Numbered from the stretch's first letter, positions 50,090-59,589 are shown. The stretch is DNA of 64,000 bases from Microcosmobacter sp040493455 (GCF_040493455.1 NZ_JANFDA010000001.1:496001-560000), one strand, 5' to 3'. Numbers and translations: made by a program. The notes: generated from the sequence alone by a model not told the origin.

Positions 50090-50524
50090 TTATACCCAAG
50101 CGTTAATTAATCCGCCCATTAAACCAGCAGTTAAAATCCAATATCCGACATTGATAGCCACATACTTAAATGATTTTTGCTCAAATAACGCATTGGTCGC
50201 AAAAGCAGGAAGAATTGTAAATACAGGTAAAAATGCACCATGAAGCAATCCATGTTTGAAGGTCATAAAGGCAGGAGTACCGTGAAGGTCATCTGGTGGT
50301 GCTCCTCCAGTAAAAACTTCAATGTTTAAGTAAAAAGCAAGAATAAATGCAAATACCACACACAAACCATAAGTTTTTACAGGGTTCATTTGTTTTGCCT
50401 TTTCCATGGTCATGCCAGACTCTTTCATCCAAGCCTTTCCAAAAAGAGGACCATACCATACAAAACCAGTAGCTAGAGGAATTAAGGCAGCCACTACAAG
50501 AGCAAGCCAATTAATGTGTTCCAT
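50090..50524 (-). CDS. DUF1761 membrane protein
   Basis: This 144-residue protein has four transmembrane helices. The N-terminal INWLALVVAALIPLATGFVWYGPLFGKAWMKESGM is typical of DUF1761. No function is established for the family. It is transcribed alone. Confidence 0.85.
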   Translation of the reverse strand: MEHINWLALVVAALIPLATGFVWYGPLFGKAWMKESGMTMEKAKQMNPVKTYGLCVVFAFILAFYLNIEVFTGGAPPDDLHGTPAFMTFKHGLLHGAFLPVFTILPAFATNALFEQKSFKYVAINVGYWILTAGLMGGLINAWV

Positions 50525-50572
50525 TATAGATTAAAATTTAAAAGTTAGTGGCTTCAATTTACAAAATTATTT

Positions 50573-51049
50573 TTAGTGCAGATTTACTGGACGCTTGCCA
50601 TGACTGCGCGTATCCTCCTTTGTAAGCACTTTAAAATCATCAGATTTTGGGAATTTATTCGTTAATTCTAAAAGCTCTTCAGGCAGGCCGCAAAGCTGTC
50701 TTTGTTTTAGATCAATAAAAGCTCCCATTACGTCACAAGTGGCTAAATTTTCGCCCTTAGAATTGTAAAAATTGTGTGTAAACCTAAAGAACATCCCATC
50801 TTCACTTAGACCCGATAATTGTAAGCTAACTCTAACAGGTCTCCCGATAAAAGATTCTTTAAAGTAATAGATGTTTTCATAGAACATTACAGGTCCAAGA
50901 TTGTGGCTCACCATTTCATTGAGTGAAAAGCCATATTCTGTAAAAAAGGACATTCTGGTATGACTCATAAAGTTTATATAGGCCGAATTGGCTAAATGAC
51001 CATTGGCATCAATATCGCTCCAGCGAATTTCAAATTCTTTTAAATACAT
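50573..51049 (-). CDS. 4-hydroxybenzoyl-CoA-type thioesterase
   Basis: This 158-residue hot-dog-fold protein has the YbgC/4HBT signature with catalytic Asp in IRWSDIDANGHLANSAYINFMSHTR (D18 region). It hydrolyses acyl-CoA thioesters. It is divergent from the yicC-gmk-nadD operon. Confidence 0.88.
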   Translation of the reverse strand: MYLKEFEIRWSDIDANGHLANSAYINFMSHTRMSFFTEYGFSLNEMVSHNLGPVMFYENIYYFKESFIGRPVRVSLQLSGLSEDGMFFRFTHNFYNSKGENLATCDVMGAFIDLKQRQLCGLPEELLELTNKFPKSDDFKVLTKEDTRSHGKRPVNLH

Positions 51050-51144
51050 TTCTTGTGTTTAGGTAGTCACAAATTTAAAACTTCTATTTGCTTTTCAAGG
51101 ATGGTTTCGATACAATTACTTCACTATAACTGTGCGTTTTTGCT

Positions 51145-51152
51145 TACCTTTG
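51145..51152 (+). promoter_or_regulatory. -7 element of the yicC operon
   Basis: TACCTTTG is an exact TAnnTTTG match, 24 bases before the yicC start at 51176. It shows that an in-frame ATG at 51053 lies upstream of the transcript. Confidence 0.5.
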
Positions 51153-51175
51153 CGCAACATTTACAATTAGTGTCT

Positions 51176-52036
51176 ATGATACAATCCATGACAGGTTACG
51201 GAAAATCTGTGATTCAACTACCAACAAAAAAAATATCGATCGAAATAAAATCGCTCAATAGTAAAAACCTCGATCTCAATAGTAGAATGCCTTCAATCTA
51301 TAGAGAGAAAGAACTAGAGATAAGAAGTGCCATTGCCAAAGTATTGAAACGAGGAAAAATTGACTTTTCACTGTACGTAGAAATTACAGGTGAAGAAACC
51401 TCGAGTAAGATTAATGATGTCGTTATCAAAGAATACATTAAGCAATTAAAAGCTGTTGACGGAACTGGCGATGATACAGATTATCTACAGATGGCAATTC
51501 GCTTACCAGATGCTATCACTACACAAAGAGAAGATATTGATGAAGACGAGTGGAAGATTATTTCTGAAACCATTGCAGACACGCTAAAAAAGATTGATGC
51601 CTACAGAACGGATGAAGGTAATGCCTTAGAAAAAGACTTTGCAGCTAGAGTAGAGAATATCGATAAACTTCTAGAAGCTGTTATCGTTATGGACCCAGAA
51701 CGTATGCAAGGCGTAAGAGAGCGATTAGAAAAAGGCATTGCAGAGATCAAAGAACGTGTAGATGAAAACCGCTTTGAGCAAGAGTTAATTTACTACATAG
51801 AAAAGTTCGATATTACTGAGGAAAAAGTCCGATTAAAAAACCACTTGGATTACTTTATTAAAGAACTTAACTCTAATGACTCTAACGGGAAAAAGCTAGG
51901 CTTTATAGGCCAGGAAATCGGTAGAGAGATTAATACCATTGGCTCTAAGAGTAACTATGCTCCTATGCAAAAATTAGTGGTTCAGATGAAAGATGAGCTA
52001 GAGAAAATCAAAGAACAACTGCTAAACGTTCTCTAG
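51176..52036 (+). CDS. yicC: YicC-family endoribonuclease
   Basis: This 286-residue protein begins MIQSMTGYGKSVIQL, the invariant family start, and ends with the DUF1732 segment LGFIGQEIGREINTIGSKSNYAPMQKLVVQMKDELEKIKEQLLNVL. YicC proteins are metal-dependent endoribonucleases; E. coli YicC has been linked to sRNA turnover. It is one base from gmk, a conserved pairing. Confidence 0.92.
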   Translation: MIQSMTGYGKSVIQLPTKKISIEIKSLNSKNLDLNSRMPSIYREKELEIRSAIAKVLKRGKIDFSLYVEITGEETSSKINDVVIKEYIKQLKAVDGTGDDTDYLQMAIRLPDAITTQREDIDEDEWKIISETIADTLKKIDAYRTDEGNALEKDFAARVENIDKLLEAVIVMDPERMQGVRERLEKGIAEIKERVDENRFEQELIYYIEKFDITEEKVRLKNHLDYFIKELNSNDSNGKKLGFIGQEIGREINTIGSKSNYAPMQKLVVQMKDELEKIKEQLLNVL

Positions 52037-52037
52037 T

Positions 52038-52619
52038 ATGAAAGAAGGAAAGTTAATTGTATTCTCAGCACCTTCTGGTTCTGGAAAAACCACCATCGTT
52101 AGACATTTATTAGATATTGAAAAACTGAATTTAGAGTTCTCAATTTCTGCAACTTCAAGAGAAAAAAGAGGAAGAGAAGAACATGCTAAAGACTACTATT
52201 TTTTGTCGCTCAAAGAATTCAAGAACAAAATAAAAAATGATGAATTCTTAGAGTGGGAAGAAGTTTATCGCGATAATTTTTACGGGACTTTAAAAACCGA
52301 GGTCGAACGTATTTGGGCTACGGGTAAGCACGTTATTTTTGATATTGATGTTTCAGGAGGTTTAAGAATTAAACGCAAATTTCCAGAACAAACACTGGCA
52401 ATTTTCGTGAAACCGCCAAGTATAGATGAGCTCAAGATACGATTGAAAAAGCGCAAAACAGAGTCTAAAGACAAGATCAATATGCGTATTGCTAAAGCGT
52501 CAGCCGAATTAGCAACAGCACCACTGTTTGATAAAGTCATTCTTAATGATGATTTAAATAAAGCCCTTAAAGAAGCAGAAGACTTAGTTGAAGGGTTTAT
52601 TGACTCAAAAAAAAAGTAA
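52038..52619 (+). CDS. gmk: Guanylate kinase
   Basis: This 193-residue protein has a P-loop SAPSGSGKTTIV (about 9-20), GMP-binding EFSISATSREKRGREEHAKDYYFLS and lid RLKKRKTES. It phosphorylates GMP to GDP. It sits between yicC and nadD in a conserved operon. Confidence 0.95.
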   Translation: MKEGKLIVFSAPSGSGKTTIVRHLLDIEKLNLEFSISATSREKRGREEHAKDYYFLSLKEFKNKIKNDEFLEWEEVYRDNFYGTLKTEVERIWATGKHVIFDIDVSGGLRIKRKFPEQTLAIFVKPPSIDELKIRLKKRKTESKDKINMRIAKASAELATAPLFDKVILNDDLNKALKEAEDLVEGFIDSKKK

Positions 52620-52621
52620 AA

Positions 52622-53203
52622 TTGAAACAGATAGGACTATACTTTGGGACGTTTAATCCTATTCATGTAGGACATCTCACTATAGCAAACCATTTGGCTG
52701 AAAATAGTGATTTGGATGAGGTTTGGTTTGTGGTCACGCCGCATAGTCCTTTCAAGAAGAAAAGCTCTTTATTGGATAACCATCATCGGTTGGAGATGGT
52801 ATACAGAGCTACAAAAGAATATCCAAAATTAAGACCTAACGATATTGAGTTTGGTTTACCACAGCCCAACTATACGATCAATACACTTACATACCTTCAA
52901 GAGAAATTCCCAGACTATCAATTTGCTTTGATTATGGGAGAAGATAACCTGAAGAGTTTCCACAAGTGGAAAAACTACGAAGTGATATTAGAAAACCATA
53001 ACATTTTTGTCTACCCAAGAATTTCCGATGGAAAAGTAGATTCTCAATTCAATGATCATCCTAGAATCATTAAAGTCGATGCACCAATTATGGAATTATC
53101 CTCTACCTTTATAAGATATTCGATAATGGCAGGAAAAAACGTAAGACCAATGCTTCCAGAACATGTTTGGGAATATGTAGACGAGATGAATTTTTATAAA
53201 TAA
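52622..53203 (+). CDS. nadD: Nicotinate-nucleotide adenylyltransferase
   Basis: This 193-residue protein begins with TTG two bases after gmk. It has the nucleotidyltransferase motif GLYFGTFNPIHVGHLTIA (HxGH) and ELSSTFIRYSIMAGKNVRPMLP near the end. It makes deamido-NAD from NaMN and ATP. Confidence 0.95.
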   Translation: MKQIGLYFGTFNPIHVGHLTIANHLAENSDLDEVWFVVTPHSPFKKKSSLLDNHHRLEMVYRATKEYPKLRPNDIEFGLPQPNYTINTLTYLQEKFPDYQFALIMGEDNLKSFHKWKNYEVILENHNIFVYPRISDGKVDSQFNDHPRIIKVDAPIMELSSTFIRYSIMAGKNVRPMLPEHVWEYVDEMNFYK

Positions 53204-53209
53204 TCAACC

Positions 53210-53971
53210 ATGCTAAAGAACACAGTCAAAGGATTAGAAGCTTATGCAGGATCATTTAATTTGATTTCTAAGCTAGGACTTTGGAAATATTTTGGTGTCC
53301 CCATTATCATTAGCATAGTCACAGCAGCTTTAATTATAATAGCGGCTTACGGTTTGTCCGATAACCTTGGCGCTTATATCGCAAAAATCTGGCCTTGGGA
53401 ATGGGGGAAAGAAACCTTTACCAGTATAGGTAATTTTATTTCTGGGATTATCATTTTGGCTATTGGGCTGATCTTGTATAAGCACATTATTATGGCGCTT
53501 TCGGCACCGTTTATGAGTCCAGTTTCAGAGAAAATAGAAAATCATCTTACTGGAGGAGGACTGCATTCGCATCGCAAAAGTACATTTCAATCGCAATTAT
53601 GGCGAGGCATACGCATCAATATCAGAAACCTCGGAATGGAATTGTTGCTGACTATACCGATTCTTATTTTGAAGGTCATTCCAATCGTCAATATCTTTTC
53701 TACAGCATTACTATTTTTAGTACAAGCCTATTATGCAGGTTTTGGTAATATGGACTATACATTGGAACGTCATTACAACTATTCCAAAAGCTTATCTTTT
53801 GTAAGGCAAAGACGAGGCTTGGCCATTGGAAATGGTATAGGATTTATGTTGCTGTTGTTGATTCCTGTCGTTGGAATCATCTTGGTATTGCCATTGTCTG
53901 TAACCGCTGCATCTATTAGAACCGTAGAGGCTTTAGAAGAAACGAATACATCAGATGTTGTTAAGCTTTGA
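53210..53971 (+). CDS. EI24/CysZ-like membrane protein
   Basis: This 253-residue protein has four to six hydrophobic helices and belongs to the EI24 family (AYAGSFNLISKLGLWKYFGVPIIISI; ALSAPFMSPVSEKIENHLTG). CysZ in enterobacteria imports sulfate, but many EI24 proteins have no known substrate. It is likely co-transcribed with nadD (six bases apart). Confidence 0.8.
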   Translation: MLKNTVKGLEAYAGSFNLISKLGLWKYFGVPIIISIVTAALIIIAAYGLSDNLGAYIAKIWPWEWGKETFTSIGNFISGIIILAIGLILYKHIIMALSAPFMSPVSEKIENHLTGGGLHSHRKSTFQSQLWRGIRINIRNLGMELLLTIPILILKVIPIVNIFSTALLFLVQAYYAGFGNMDYTLERHYNYSKSLSFVRQRRGLAIGNGIGFMLLLLIPVVGIILVLPLSVTAASIRTVEALEETNTSDVVKL

Positions 53972-54488
53972 TCAATTCAATATCCAACCAGTACACGAAA
54001 AAGACTACTGGAATCTTTGCAACTTCGCTGTAGCCAATGAAGACCGATTGAGAGCATTTTTTCCTTTAACCTTGGCGCAGAATCTTACGCCAGAGCTTTC
54101 AAAATTCTTTGCAGAAAAAAAGGCAAAACAATTTCAAGAGAAAACAGAGTTTCTCTACACGATAAAAGAAAAGGAAAAGAAGGGTTTGGTAGGATTGGTG
54201 TATATCAAAGAGCTCGACTGGACAATACAACAAGGCGAGTTTGCCTATTGCATAGGTTACGAATATGAAGGAAAGGGCATTATCAGTACATCTATAAAGC
54301 AACTAACACAACATGCTTTTGAAAATTTAGGATTAAAGACGCTTCAAATAATTGCACATGAAAGCAATTTAGCAAGTATTAAAGTAGCTGAGAAGAACGA
54401 TTTTATCTGGAAGAAAACATTATTAAAATCGTATACACCTCCAAATGGAGAGCCTATGGATATGGAGTTGTATGAGTTATCGATTTAA
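53955..54488 (+). CDS. GNAT acetyltransferase
   Basis: This 177-residue RimJ-type GNAT has QQGEFAYCIGYEYEGKGIISTSIKQL as the acetyl-CoA loop and HESNLASIKVAEKNDFIWKKTL near the C-terminus. It overlaps the EI24 gene by 17 bases. Substrate unknown. Confidence 0.85.
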   Translation: MLLSFDQFNIQPVHEKDYWNLCNFAVANEDRLRAFFPLTLAQNLTPELSKFFAEKKAKQFQEKTEFLYTIKEKEKKGLVGLVYIKELDWTIQQGEFAYCIGYEYEGKGIISTSIKQLTQHAFENLGLKTLQIIAHESNLASIKVAEKNDFIWKKTLLKSYTPPNGEPMDMELYELSI

Positions 54489-54548
54489 TATGATTTATGT
54501 CATAGATTCCATTAAAATGTCGAAGGATATTTGTAGAAAATTTTAAAC

Positions 54549-55451
54549 ATGAAAGACAAATTTTATCAGTACATACAGGACTTACAAGATGTTATTACAG
54601 TAACGCTAGAACAGATTGACGGTAAGGCATCATTTCAACAAGACCTTTGGGAACGACCAGAAGGTGGCGGCGGAAGAACACGTGTCATTCAAAACGGGAA
54701 TGTGTTTGAAAAAGGCGGCGTAAACATCTCTGCAGTACACGGCAAACTCCCAAAATCTATGCAAGCGTATTTCAATGTAGGTGATGTCGATTTTTTTGCT
54801 TGCGGTTTGAGTTTAGTGATTCATCCAAAAAGCCCTATGGTACCGACAGTACATGCAAATTGGAGGTACTTCGAGATGTATGACAAGGAAGGCAATATTG
54901 TGGACCAATGGTTTGGTGGAGGACAAGACTTGACGCCATACTATTTGTTTGAAGAAGACGCAAAACACTTTCACCAAGTATGTAAAACTGCGTGTGATAA
55001 ACACAATCCAAAATTCTATCCAGAATATAAAAAACGATGTGATGAGTATTTCCATAATGCACATCGCAATGAAGGTAGAGGTATTGGAGGTTTATTCTTC
55101 GATTACTGTAAGAAGACTGATGAGATGACCATGGAAGATTGGTACAGCTTCGTTACAGAAGTAGGAGACAGCTTTTTAGATGCGTATGTACCTATTGTTG
55201 AAAGACGAAAGGAGTTGGATTACTCACAGGAACAACGCGATTGGCAAGAAATACGAAGAGGACGATATGTGGAGTTCAACTTGGTACATGATAAAGGAAC
55301 TTTATTTGGATTGAAAACCAATGGTCGCATAGAAAGTATCTTGATGAGTTTACCAGCACACGTACAATGGCGATACGATTATCACCCAGAGATAGGTAGC
55401 GAGGAAGAAAAACTTGTTGAGGTTCTCAAAAAACCCGTAGATTGGGTCTAA
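54549..55451 (+). CDS. hemF: Oxygen-dependent coproporphyrinogen III oxidase
   Basis: This 300-residue enzyme has the HemF signatures WERPEGGGGRTRVIQNG, VHANWRYFEMYD, WFGGGQDLTPYYLFEED and RGRYVEFNLVHDKGTLFGL. It decarboxylates coproporphyrinogen III aerobically in heme synthesis. hemB lies two genes downstream, forming a heme-related cluster. Confidence 0.96.
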   Translation: MKDKFYQYIQDLQDVITVTLEQIDGKASFQQDLWERPEGGGGRTRVIQNGNVFEKGGVNISAVHGKLPKSMQAYFNVGDVDFFACGLSLVIHPKSPMVPTVHANWRYFEMYDKEGNIVDQWFGGGQDLTPYYLFEEDAKHFHQVCKTACDKHNPKFYPEYKKRCDEYFHNAHRNEGRGIGGLFFDYCKKTDEMTMEDWYSFVTEVGDSFLDAYVPIVERRKELDYSQEQRDWQEIRRGRYVEFNLVHDKGTLFGLKTNGRIESILMSLPAHVQWRYDYHPEIGSEEEKLVEVLKKPVDWV

Positions 55452-55462
55452 AACTAGAATAA

Positions 55463-55894
55463 ATGGAGCATTATAGAAAGTTAGAGCGAATGTATTTGAG
55501 CGCAAATTTCAATAAGGAAATTTACCAATCAACTACAATACATATAGAGGAAGAACAAGCTACAATTCAATTGACTATTGAGCCAAAATACTTCCATGCT
55601 CTAGGCGCTATACATGGTTCTGTGTATTTTAAGCTTTTGGATGACGCAGCATTTTTTGCCGTGAACTCTGTTGTAAACGATGTCTTTGTATTGACGACAA
55701 ATTTCAATATTAACCTAGTTCGTCCAATAAGCGAAGGCACTATAACTGCAATAGGAAAGGTAAAATTCAAATCAAGAAATTTATTCATTGCTGAAAGCAG
55801 TTTGGTAAATGAAGACGGTAAAGAAATTGCCTTTGGCACTGGGCATTTTGCGAAAAGCAAAGTACTTTTGACAGAAGAAATAGGATATAAATAA
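55463..55894 (+). CDS. PaaI-like thioesterase
   Basis: This 143-residue hot-dog protein has the PaaI helix motif YFHALGAIHGSVYFKLLDDAAFFAVNSV. It hydrolyses acyl-CoA. It lies between hemF and hemB with short gaps (11 and 3 bases), so it is co-transcribed. Confidence 0.85.
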   Translation: MEHYRKLERMYLSANFNKEIYQSTTIHIEEEQATIQLTIEPKYFHALGAIHGSVYFKLLDDAAFFAVNSVVNDVFVLTTNFNINLVRPISEGTITAIGKVKFKSRNLFIAESSLVNEDGKEIAFGTGHFAKSKVLLTEEIGYK

Positions 55895-55897
55895 TAT

Positions 55898-56887
55898 ATG
55901 TTTCCACTTAGAAGAAATAGACGCTTACGTCAAAATGAAGCCATAAGAAGTTTGGTAAGAGAACATGTCATTACGCCAAATGATTTCTTAGTCCCATTAT
56001 TTGTAGTTGAAGGAACAGGCGTTAAGGAAGAAATAACCTCAATGCCCAATTACTTTCGCTTTAGTTTAGACTTATTAGAAGATGAGGTTAAAACGCTATG
56101 GGCTTTAGGGTTGAAAGCAGTATTACTTTTTGTAAAAGTTCCAGATAACTTGAAGGATAACAACGGGACTGAAGCTTTAAATCCAGATGGTTTAATGCAA
56201 CGCGCTATAAGAACTATTAAGAATGTTTGTCCTGATATGTTGGTGATGACTGACGTTGCTTTAGATCCTTACTCCTCTTATGGGCACGATGGGATTGTAG
56301 ATAGTGGAATGATTATTAATGATGCTACCAATTCTGTTTTAGCTCAGATGAGCTTATCACATATACAGACAGGTGCAGACTTTGTGGCACCAAGTGATAT
56401 GATGGATGGTCGTATTTTGGAAATCCGTTCGCTGTTAGAAAATGAAGGTTACCATAATGCAGGTATTATGAGTTATTCAGCTAAATATGCCTCGTCGTTT
56501 TATGGCCCTTTCAGAGATGCTTTGGATTCAGCTCCAGTAGACATGGTTGATGTTCCTAAGGATAAGAAAACCTATCAGATGGATGTTGCCAATAGAGATG
56601 AGGCCATTAGAGAAACAGGCCAAGATATTGAAGAAGGTGCTGACATCGTTATGGTAAAACCAGGCATACCTTATTTAGACATCGTAAGAGATGTAAAAAA
56701 TAACTTCAATGTTCCTGTGGCAGTATACCAGGTTAGTGGAGAATATGCAATGATTAAAGCAGCTTCACAAAATGGTTGGTTAGATCATGACCAGGTTATA
56801 TTAGAAAGCATTATGGCTTTTAAGCGTGCAGGCGCTGATATTATAGCAAGTTATTTTGCTAAAGATGTAGTGAAAATTTTAGGTTAA
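55898..56887 (+). CDS. hemB: Delta-aminolevulinic acid dehydratase
   Basis: This 329-residue enzyme has the two Schiff-base lysine regions SYSAKYASSFYGPFRDA and ADIVMVKPGIPYLD. It condenses two ALA into porphobilinogen. The metal-site segment MTDVALDPYSSYGHDG lacks the Cys-rich zinc triad, suggesting a Mg-type enzyme. Confidence 0.95.
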   Translation: MFPLRRNRRLRQNEAIRSLVREHVITPNDFLVPLFVVEGTGVKEEITSMPNYFRFSLDLLEDEVKTLWALGLKAVLLFVKVPDNLKDNNGTEALNPDGLMQRAIRTIKNVCPDMLVMTDVALDPYSSYGHDGIVDSGMIINDATNSVLAQMSLSHIQTGADFVAPSDMMDGRILEIRSLLENEGYHNAGIMSYSAKYASSFYGPFRDALDSAPVDMVDVPKDKKTYQMDVANRDEAIRETGQDIEEGADIVMVKPGIPYLDIVRDVKNNFNVPVAVYQVSGEYAMIKAASQNGWLDHDQVILESIMAFKRAGADIIASYFAKDVVKILG

Positions 56888-56890
56888 GTT

Positions 56891-57295
56891 TTGAAACGAT
56901 TTTTATTCATATCAACACTAGTCTTAATCTCAGGATTAGTATTGTTATGGATAGTTTTGCAAAGCTCTGAAACTTTGGGGTGTGCAACACCTAACCCTGA
57001 ACCTGTTTGCGGAACATATTTATTGTATGAATCTAGTGAATCGGCATCCTTAGGAAAGCAAGTCTTCAACACCAATTGTGCAGCTTGTCATAAATTGAGC
57101 AGACATATGACTGGTCCTGCTTTGCAATCGGTTATTAAACCTTACGATTCAATTAGTTTTACTTCGTTTGTGAAAGAGAATAAAAGAGTTGTAGAAAAAC
57201 AAGAAGACTTTTCACAACATTGTATTTCTTTCCCTCACTTGTCCGAAGACGATATTAATAATTTACTAGTATATATCAACGCCTACCATTACTGA
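56891..57295 (+). CDS. Membrane-anchored c-type cytochrome with unusual distal ligand region
   Basis: This 134-residue protein begins with TTG. It has a hydrophobic N-terminus (LFISTLVLISGLVLLWIVL) and one heme site C63-A-A-C66-H67. In related monoheme proteins the sixth ligand Met sits in a MPxFPxLS motif; here this reads CISFPHLSEDDI with C111 and H116, so Met is absent. It may transfer electrons in the periplasm. Confidence 0.82.
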   Translation: MKRFLFISTLVLISGLVLLWIVLQSSETLGCATPNPEPVCGTYLLYESSESASLGKQVFNTNCAACHKLSRHMTGPALQSVIKPYDSISFTSFVKENKRVVEKQEDFSQHCISFPHLSEDDINNLLVYINAYHY

Positions 57296-57323
57296 TTAAT
57301 ATCTCGTAAATCTGTTTGATTTT

Positions 57324-57345
57324 TAGGTTAACACTAGGTTAACGC
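57324..57345. promoter_or_regulatory. Tandem 11-bp direct repeat upstream of the two-component operon
   Basis: TAGGTTAACAC is followed immediately by TAGGTTAACGC. Direct repeats at 11-bp spacing are the usual site for OmpR/PhoB-type regulators. A matching pair lies upstream of the gene at 59590. Confidence 0.6.
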
Positions 57346-57391
57346 ACAATATAGAAGCGATATAATCCAAGACTTCTTCTATTTTTGACCT

Positions 57392-58798
57392 ATGAAGAAG
57401 AACATTCGCATTCTTATCATTGTTTCCATCTTAGGACTTATAGCGTTATCCTTTATTCAGGCATACCTCATAAATAACACTTATAAGCTAGAAAAAGATG
57501 TTTTTTTAGAGGAAACAAAACGAACAATTTCTCGGTTTGATGATGACATGCCAATTATGGATTCTATCTACGACAGGATGTTCAGTCACTTGCTCTTAAA
57601 GATTTCTGACTATAAGTTAAATCGAATTGATAAAACCGAATTGCTTGGAGAAGTTCCAAAAGTAAGAGATTCTGTTAATGAGTTGTTTATTAATGCCTAT
57701 CAAGATGAATTTAAAAGAAGAGGAGTACAGTACCCTTTAGAATACCAGAAGCGCCTGAAATCTCTAATTATACTAGATAGTCTAAAAAATGACACACTTT
57801 ATTTTGAATTTGTAGATAATAAAAAAACATTTTTACTAGGAAAGTCATTTGAAGCTCATAATGATTATGCGATCAATAATTCACAAGTAAGAACAGACTA
57901 TGAGCGTGATTATGTGGAAGATGGTGTTTCAAAAGTTTTAAGCTATAATTTTCAGTTAGTCACAGAAGATTATATTAATATAGATGGCTGGAAAGGTATT
58001 GTTCTAGGCAGAATGACTAGTGTGCTGGTGCTTTCGATTTTAATTTTTTCTCTGGTTATCGGATTGCTCTATTATTCAATAAAAAGCCTTATAACACAAA
58101 AAAAGATTGCAGAAGTAAAAACGGATTTTATCAATAATATTACTCACGAATTAAAGACTCCATTGGCGACACTTTCACTATCTACTAAAATGCTGAAAAA
58201 AGAAGAGGTGAAAGCACAACAAACTATCGTAGAAAGTACAATCAATACTATCGATAGGCAAACTAATCGATTGCAAAAGCTAATTGATCAAGTACTAAAC
58301 AATAGCCTTGGATATCAGGATATAGAATTGGTGAAGGAGGAGGTTGTAATTAGTGACTACTTAAACACTGTTCTGGATGACTTTCAGCTTTCAGTAAAAA
58401 ATGATAACGTAAACATTCAGCGTAACATAATGACTGATAGCGCGAGTGCTATTCTGGATAAATTTTATTTCACCACTGGGTTATTCAATATTTTAGAGAA
58501 TGCAGTAAAATATAATGCAGGAAATGTAGATATAGATTTTACGGCAGATTTAGAAAATGATCTGAAAATTTCTATTACAGATAATGGTATAGGGATATCA
58601 GAACATAATCAGAAACAGCTTTTTGAAAAATTTTATAGAGTAGGCAATAAAGAAGTACATGATGTTAAAGGCCTTGGTCTAGGATTATACTATACAAATC
58701 AAATCGTGATAGCCCATCAAGGGAAGATCACTATTGAAAGTGCAGAGGGAGAAGGTGCTATTTTTACAATCACGATTCCAATCCATAAAAACCAATGA
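57392..58798 (+). CDS. Sensor histidine kinase
   Basis: This 468-residue kinase has transmembrane helices at about 5-25 and 208-230 flanking a periplasmic sensor. H252 in FINNITHELKTPLATLS is the phosphorylated His. N (NILENAVKYNAG), G1 (ITDNGIGIS) and G2 (GLGLGLYY) boxes complete the ATPase. It is paired with the OmpR-type regulator by a 4-bp overlap (ATGA). The signal is unknown. Confidence 0.93.
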   Translation: MKKNIRILIIVSILGLIALSFIQAYLINNTYKLEKDVFLEETKRTISRFDDDMPIMDSIYDRMFSHLLLKISDYKLNRIDKTELLGEVPKVRDSVNELFINAYQDEFKRRGVQYPLEYQKRLKSLIILDSLKNDTLYFEFVDNKKTFLLGKSFEAHNDYAINNSQVRTDYERDYVEDGVSKVLSYNFQLVTEDYINIDGWKGIVLGRMTSVLVLSILIFSLVIGLLYYSIKSLITQKKIAEVKTDFINNITHELKTPLATLSLSTKMLKKEEVKAQQTIVESTINTIDRQTNRLQKLIDQVLNNSLGYQDIELVKEEVVISDYLNTVLDDFQLSVKNDNVNIQRNIMTDSASAILDKFYFTTGLFNILENAVKYNAGNVDIDFTADLENDLKISITDNGIGISEHNQKQLFEKFYRVGNKEVHDVKGLGLGLYYTNQIVIAHQGKITIESAEGEGAIFTITIPIHKNQ

Positions 58799-59481
58799 AA
58801 CAGATCCTTTTAGCAGAAGACGACATAGATTTTGGAGGAATACTCAAGCAGTATCTCGAAATTTCTGGATTTGGAGTTACTTGGACAAAGGATGGTAATG
58901 AAGCTCTGGAGCAGTTTAAAATGGAAACTTTTGATATCTGTGTGTTGGATGTTATGATGCCAAAGATGGACGGTTTTAACTTAGCTGAACAAATCATTGA
59001 GATCAACCCGGAAATCCCTTTTATTTTCCTTACAGCTAGAAAAATGAAAGAAGATAAGATCAGAGGGTTAAAATTAGGCGCAGACGATTATATCGTAAAA
59101 CCTTTTGAAGCAGACGAATTGGTTTTACGCTTGAGCAACATCCTTAAACGCACTTCTAAGGTAGCTCATTCAATTCCTAGCAACACAAAGATTCAGATTG
59201 GAAAGTATGTCTTTGACACAAAGCGACTACAACTTACAATTAATAATACGATTCAGCAGTTAACAGAAAAAGAAGCAGCTTTAATAGTATTCCTGTTTGA
59301 ACATAAAAATCAATTGCTAAAGCGACAAGAAATCCTCAAAGCGGTATGGCATAATGATGATTTCTTCTCTGGTCGTAGTATGGATGTATTTATCAGTAGA
59401 TTGCGCAAATACTTTAAACAAGACCCTTCTATTTCAATTGAAAGCATAAGAGGTGTAGGCTTAGAATTTAAGTTGAGTTAA
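58795..59481 (+). CDS. OmpR/PhoB-family response regulator
   Basis: This 228-residue protein has receiver residues D52 (CVLDVMMPKMDG), T80 (FLTARK) and K102 (DDYIVKPFEADE), and a C-terminal winged helix (LTEKEAALIVFLFEHKNQLLKRQEILKAVW to SMDVFISRLRKYF). It resembles RprY-type regulators of Bacteroidota. It probably binds the 11-bp tandem repeats at 57324 and 59496, autoregulating its operon and the next gene. Confidence 0.93.
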   Translation: MKQILLAEDDIDFGGILKQYLEISGFGVTWTKDGNEALEQFKMETFDICVLDVMMPKMDGFNLAEQIIEINPEIPFIFLTARKMKEDKIRGLKLGADDYIVKPFEADELVLRLSNILKRTSKVAHSIPSNTKIQIGKYVFDTKRLQLTINNTIQQLTEKEAALIVFLFEHKNQLLKRQEILKAVWHNDDFFSGRSMDVFISRLRKYFKQDPSISIESIRGVGLEFKLS

Positions 59482-59495
59482 TACACTTTCTAAAG

Positions 59496-59517
59496 TTGGT
59501 TAATCCTAGGTTAACAC
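59496..59517. promoter_or_regulatory. Tandem 11-bp repeat upstream of the secreted-protein gene
   Basis: TTGGTTAATCC is followed by TAGGTTAACAC. The second copy is identical to the first copy at 57324, and the first matches in seven of eleven positions. Spacing is again 11 bp. Confidence 0.6.
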
Positions 59518-59589
59518 TCTTGTTTTCTTCTTTTTATCAGAAATCACACTATACATTTGCTTCAGTATTAATTATTAAAACGAACAGTT

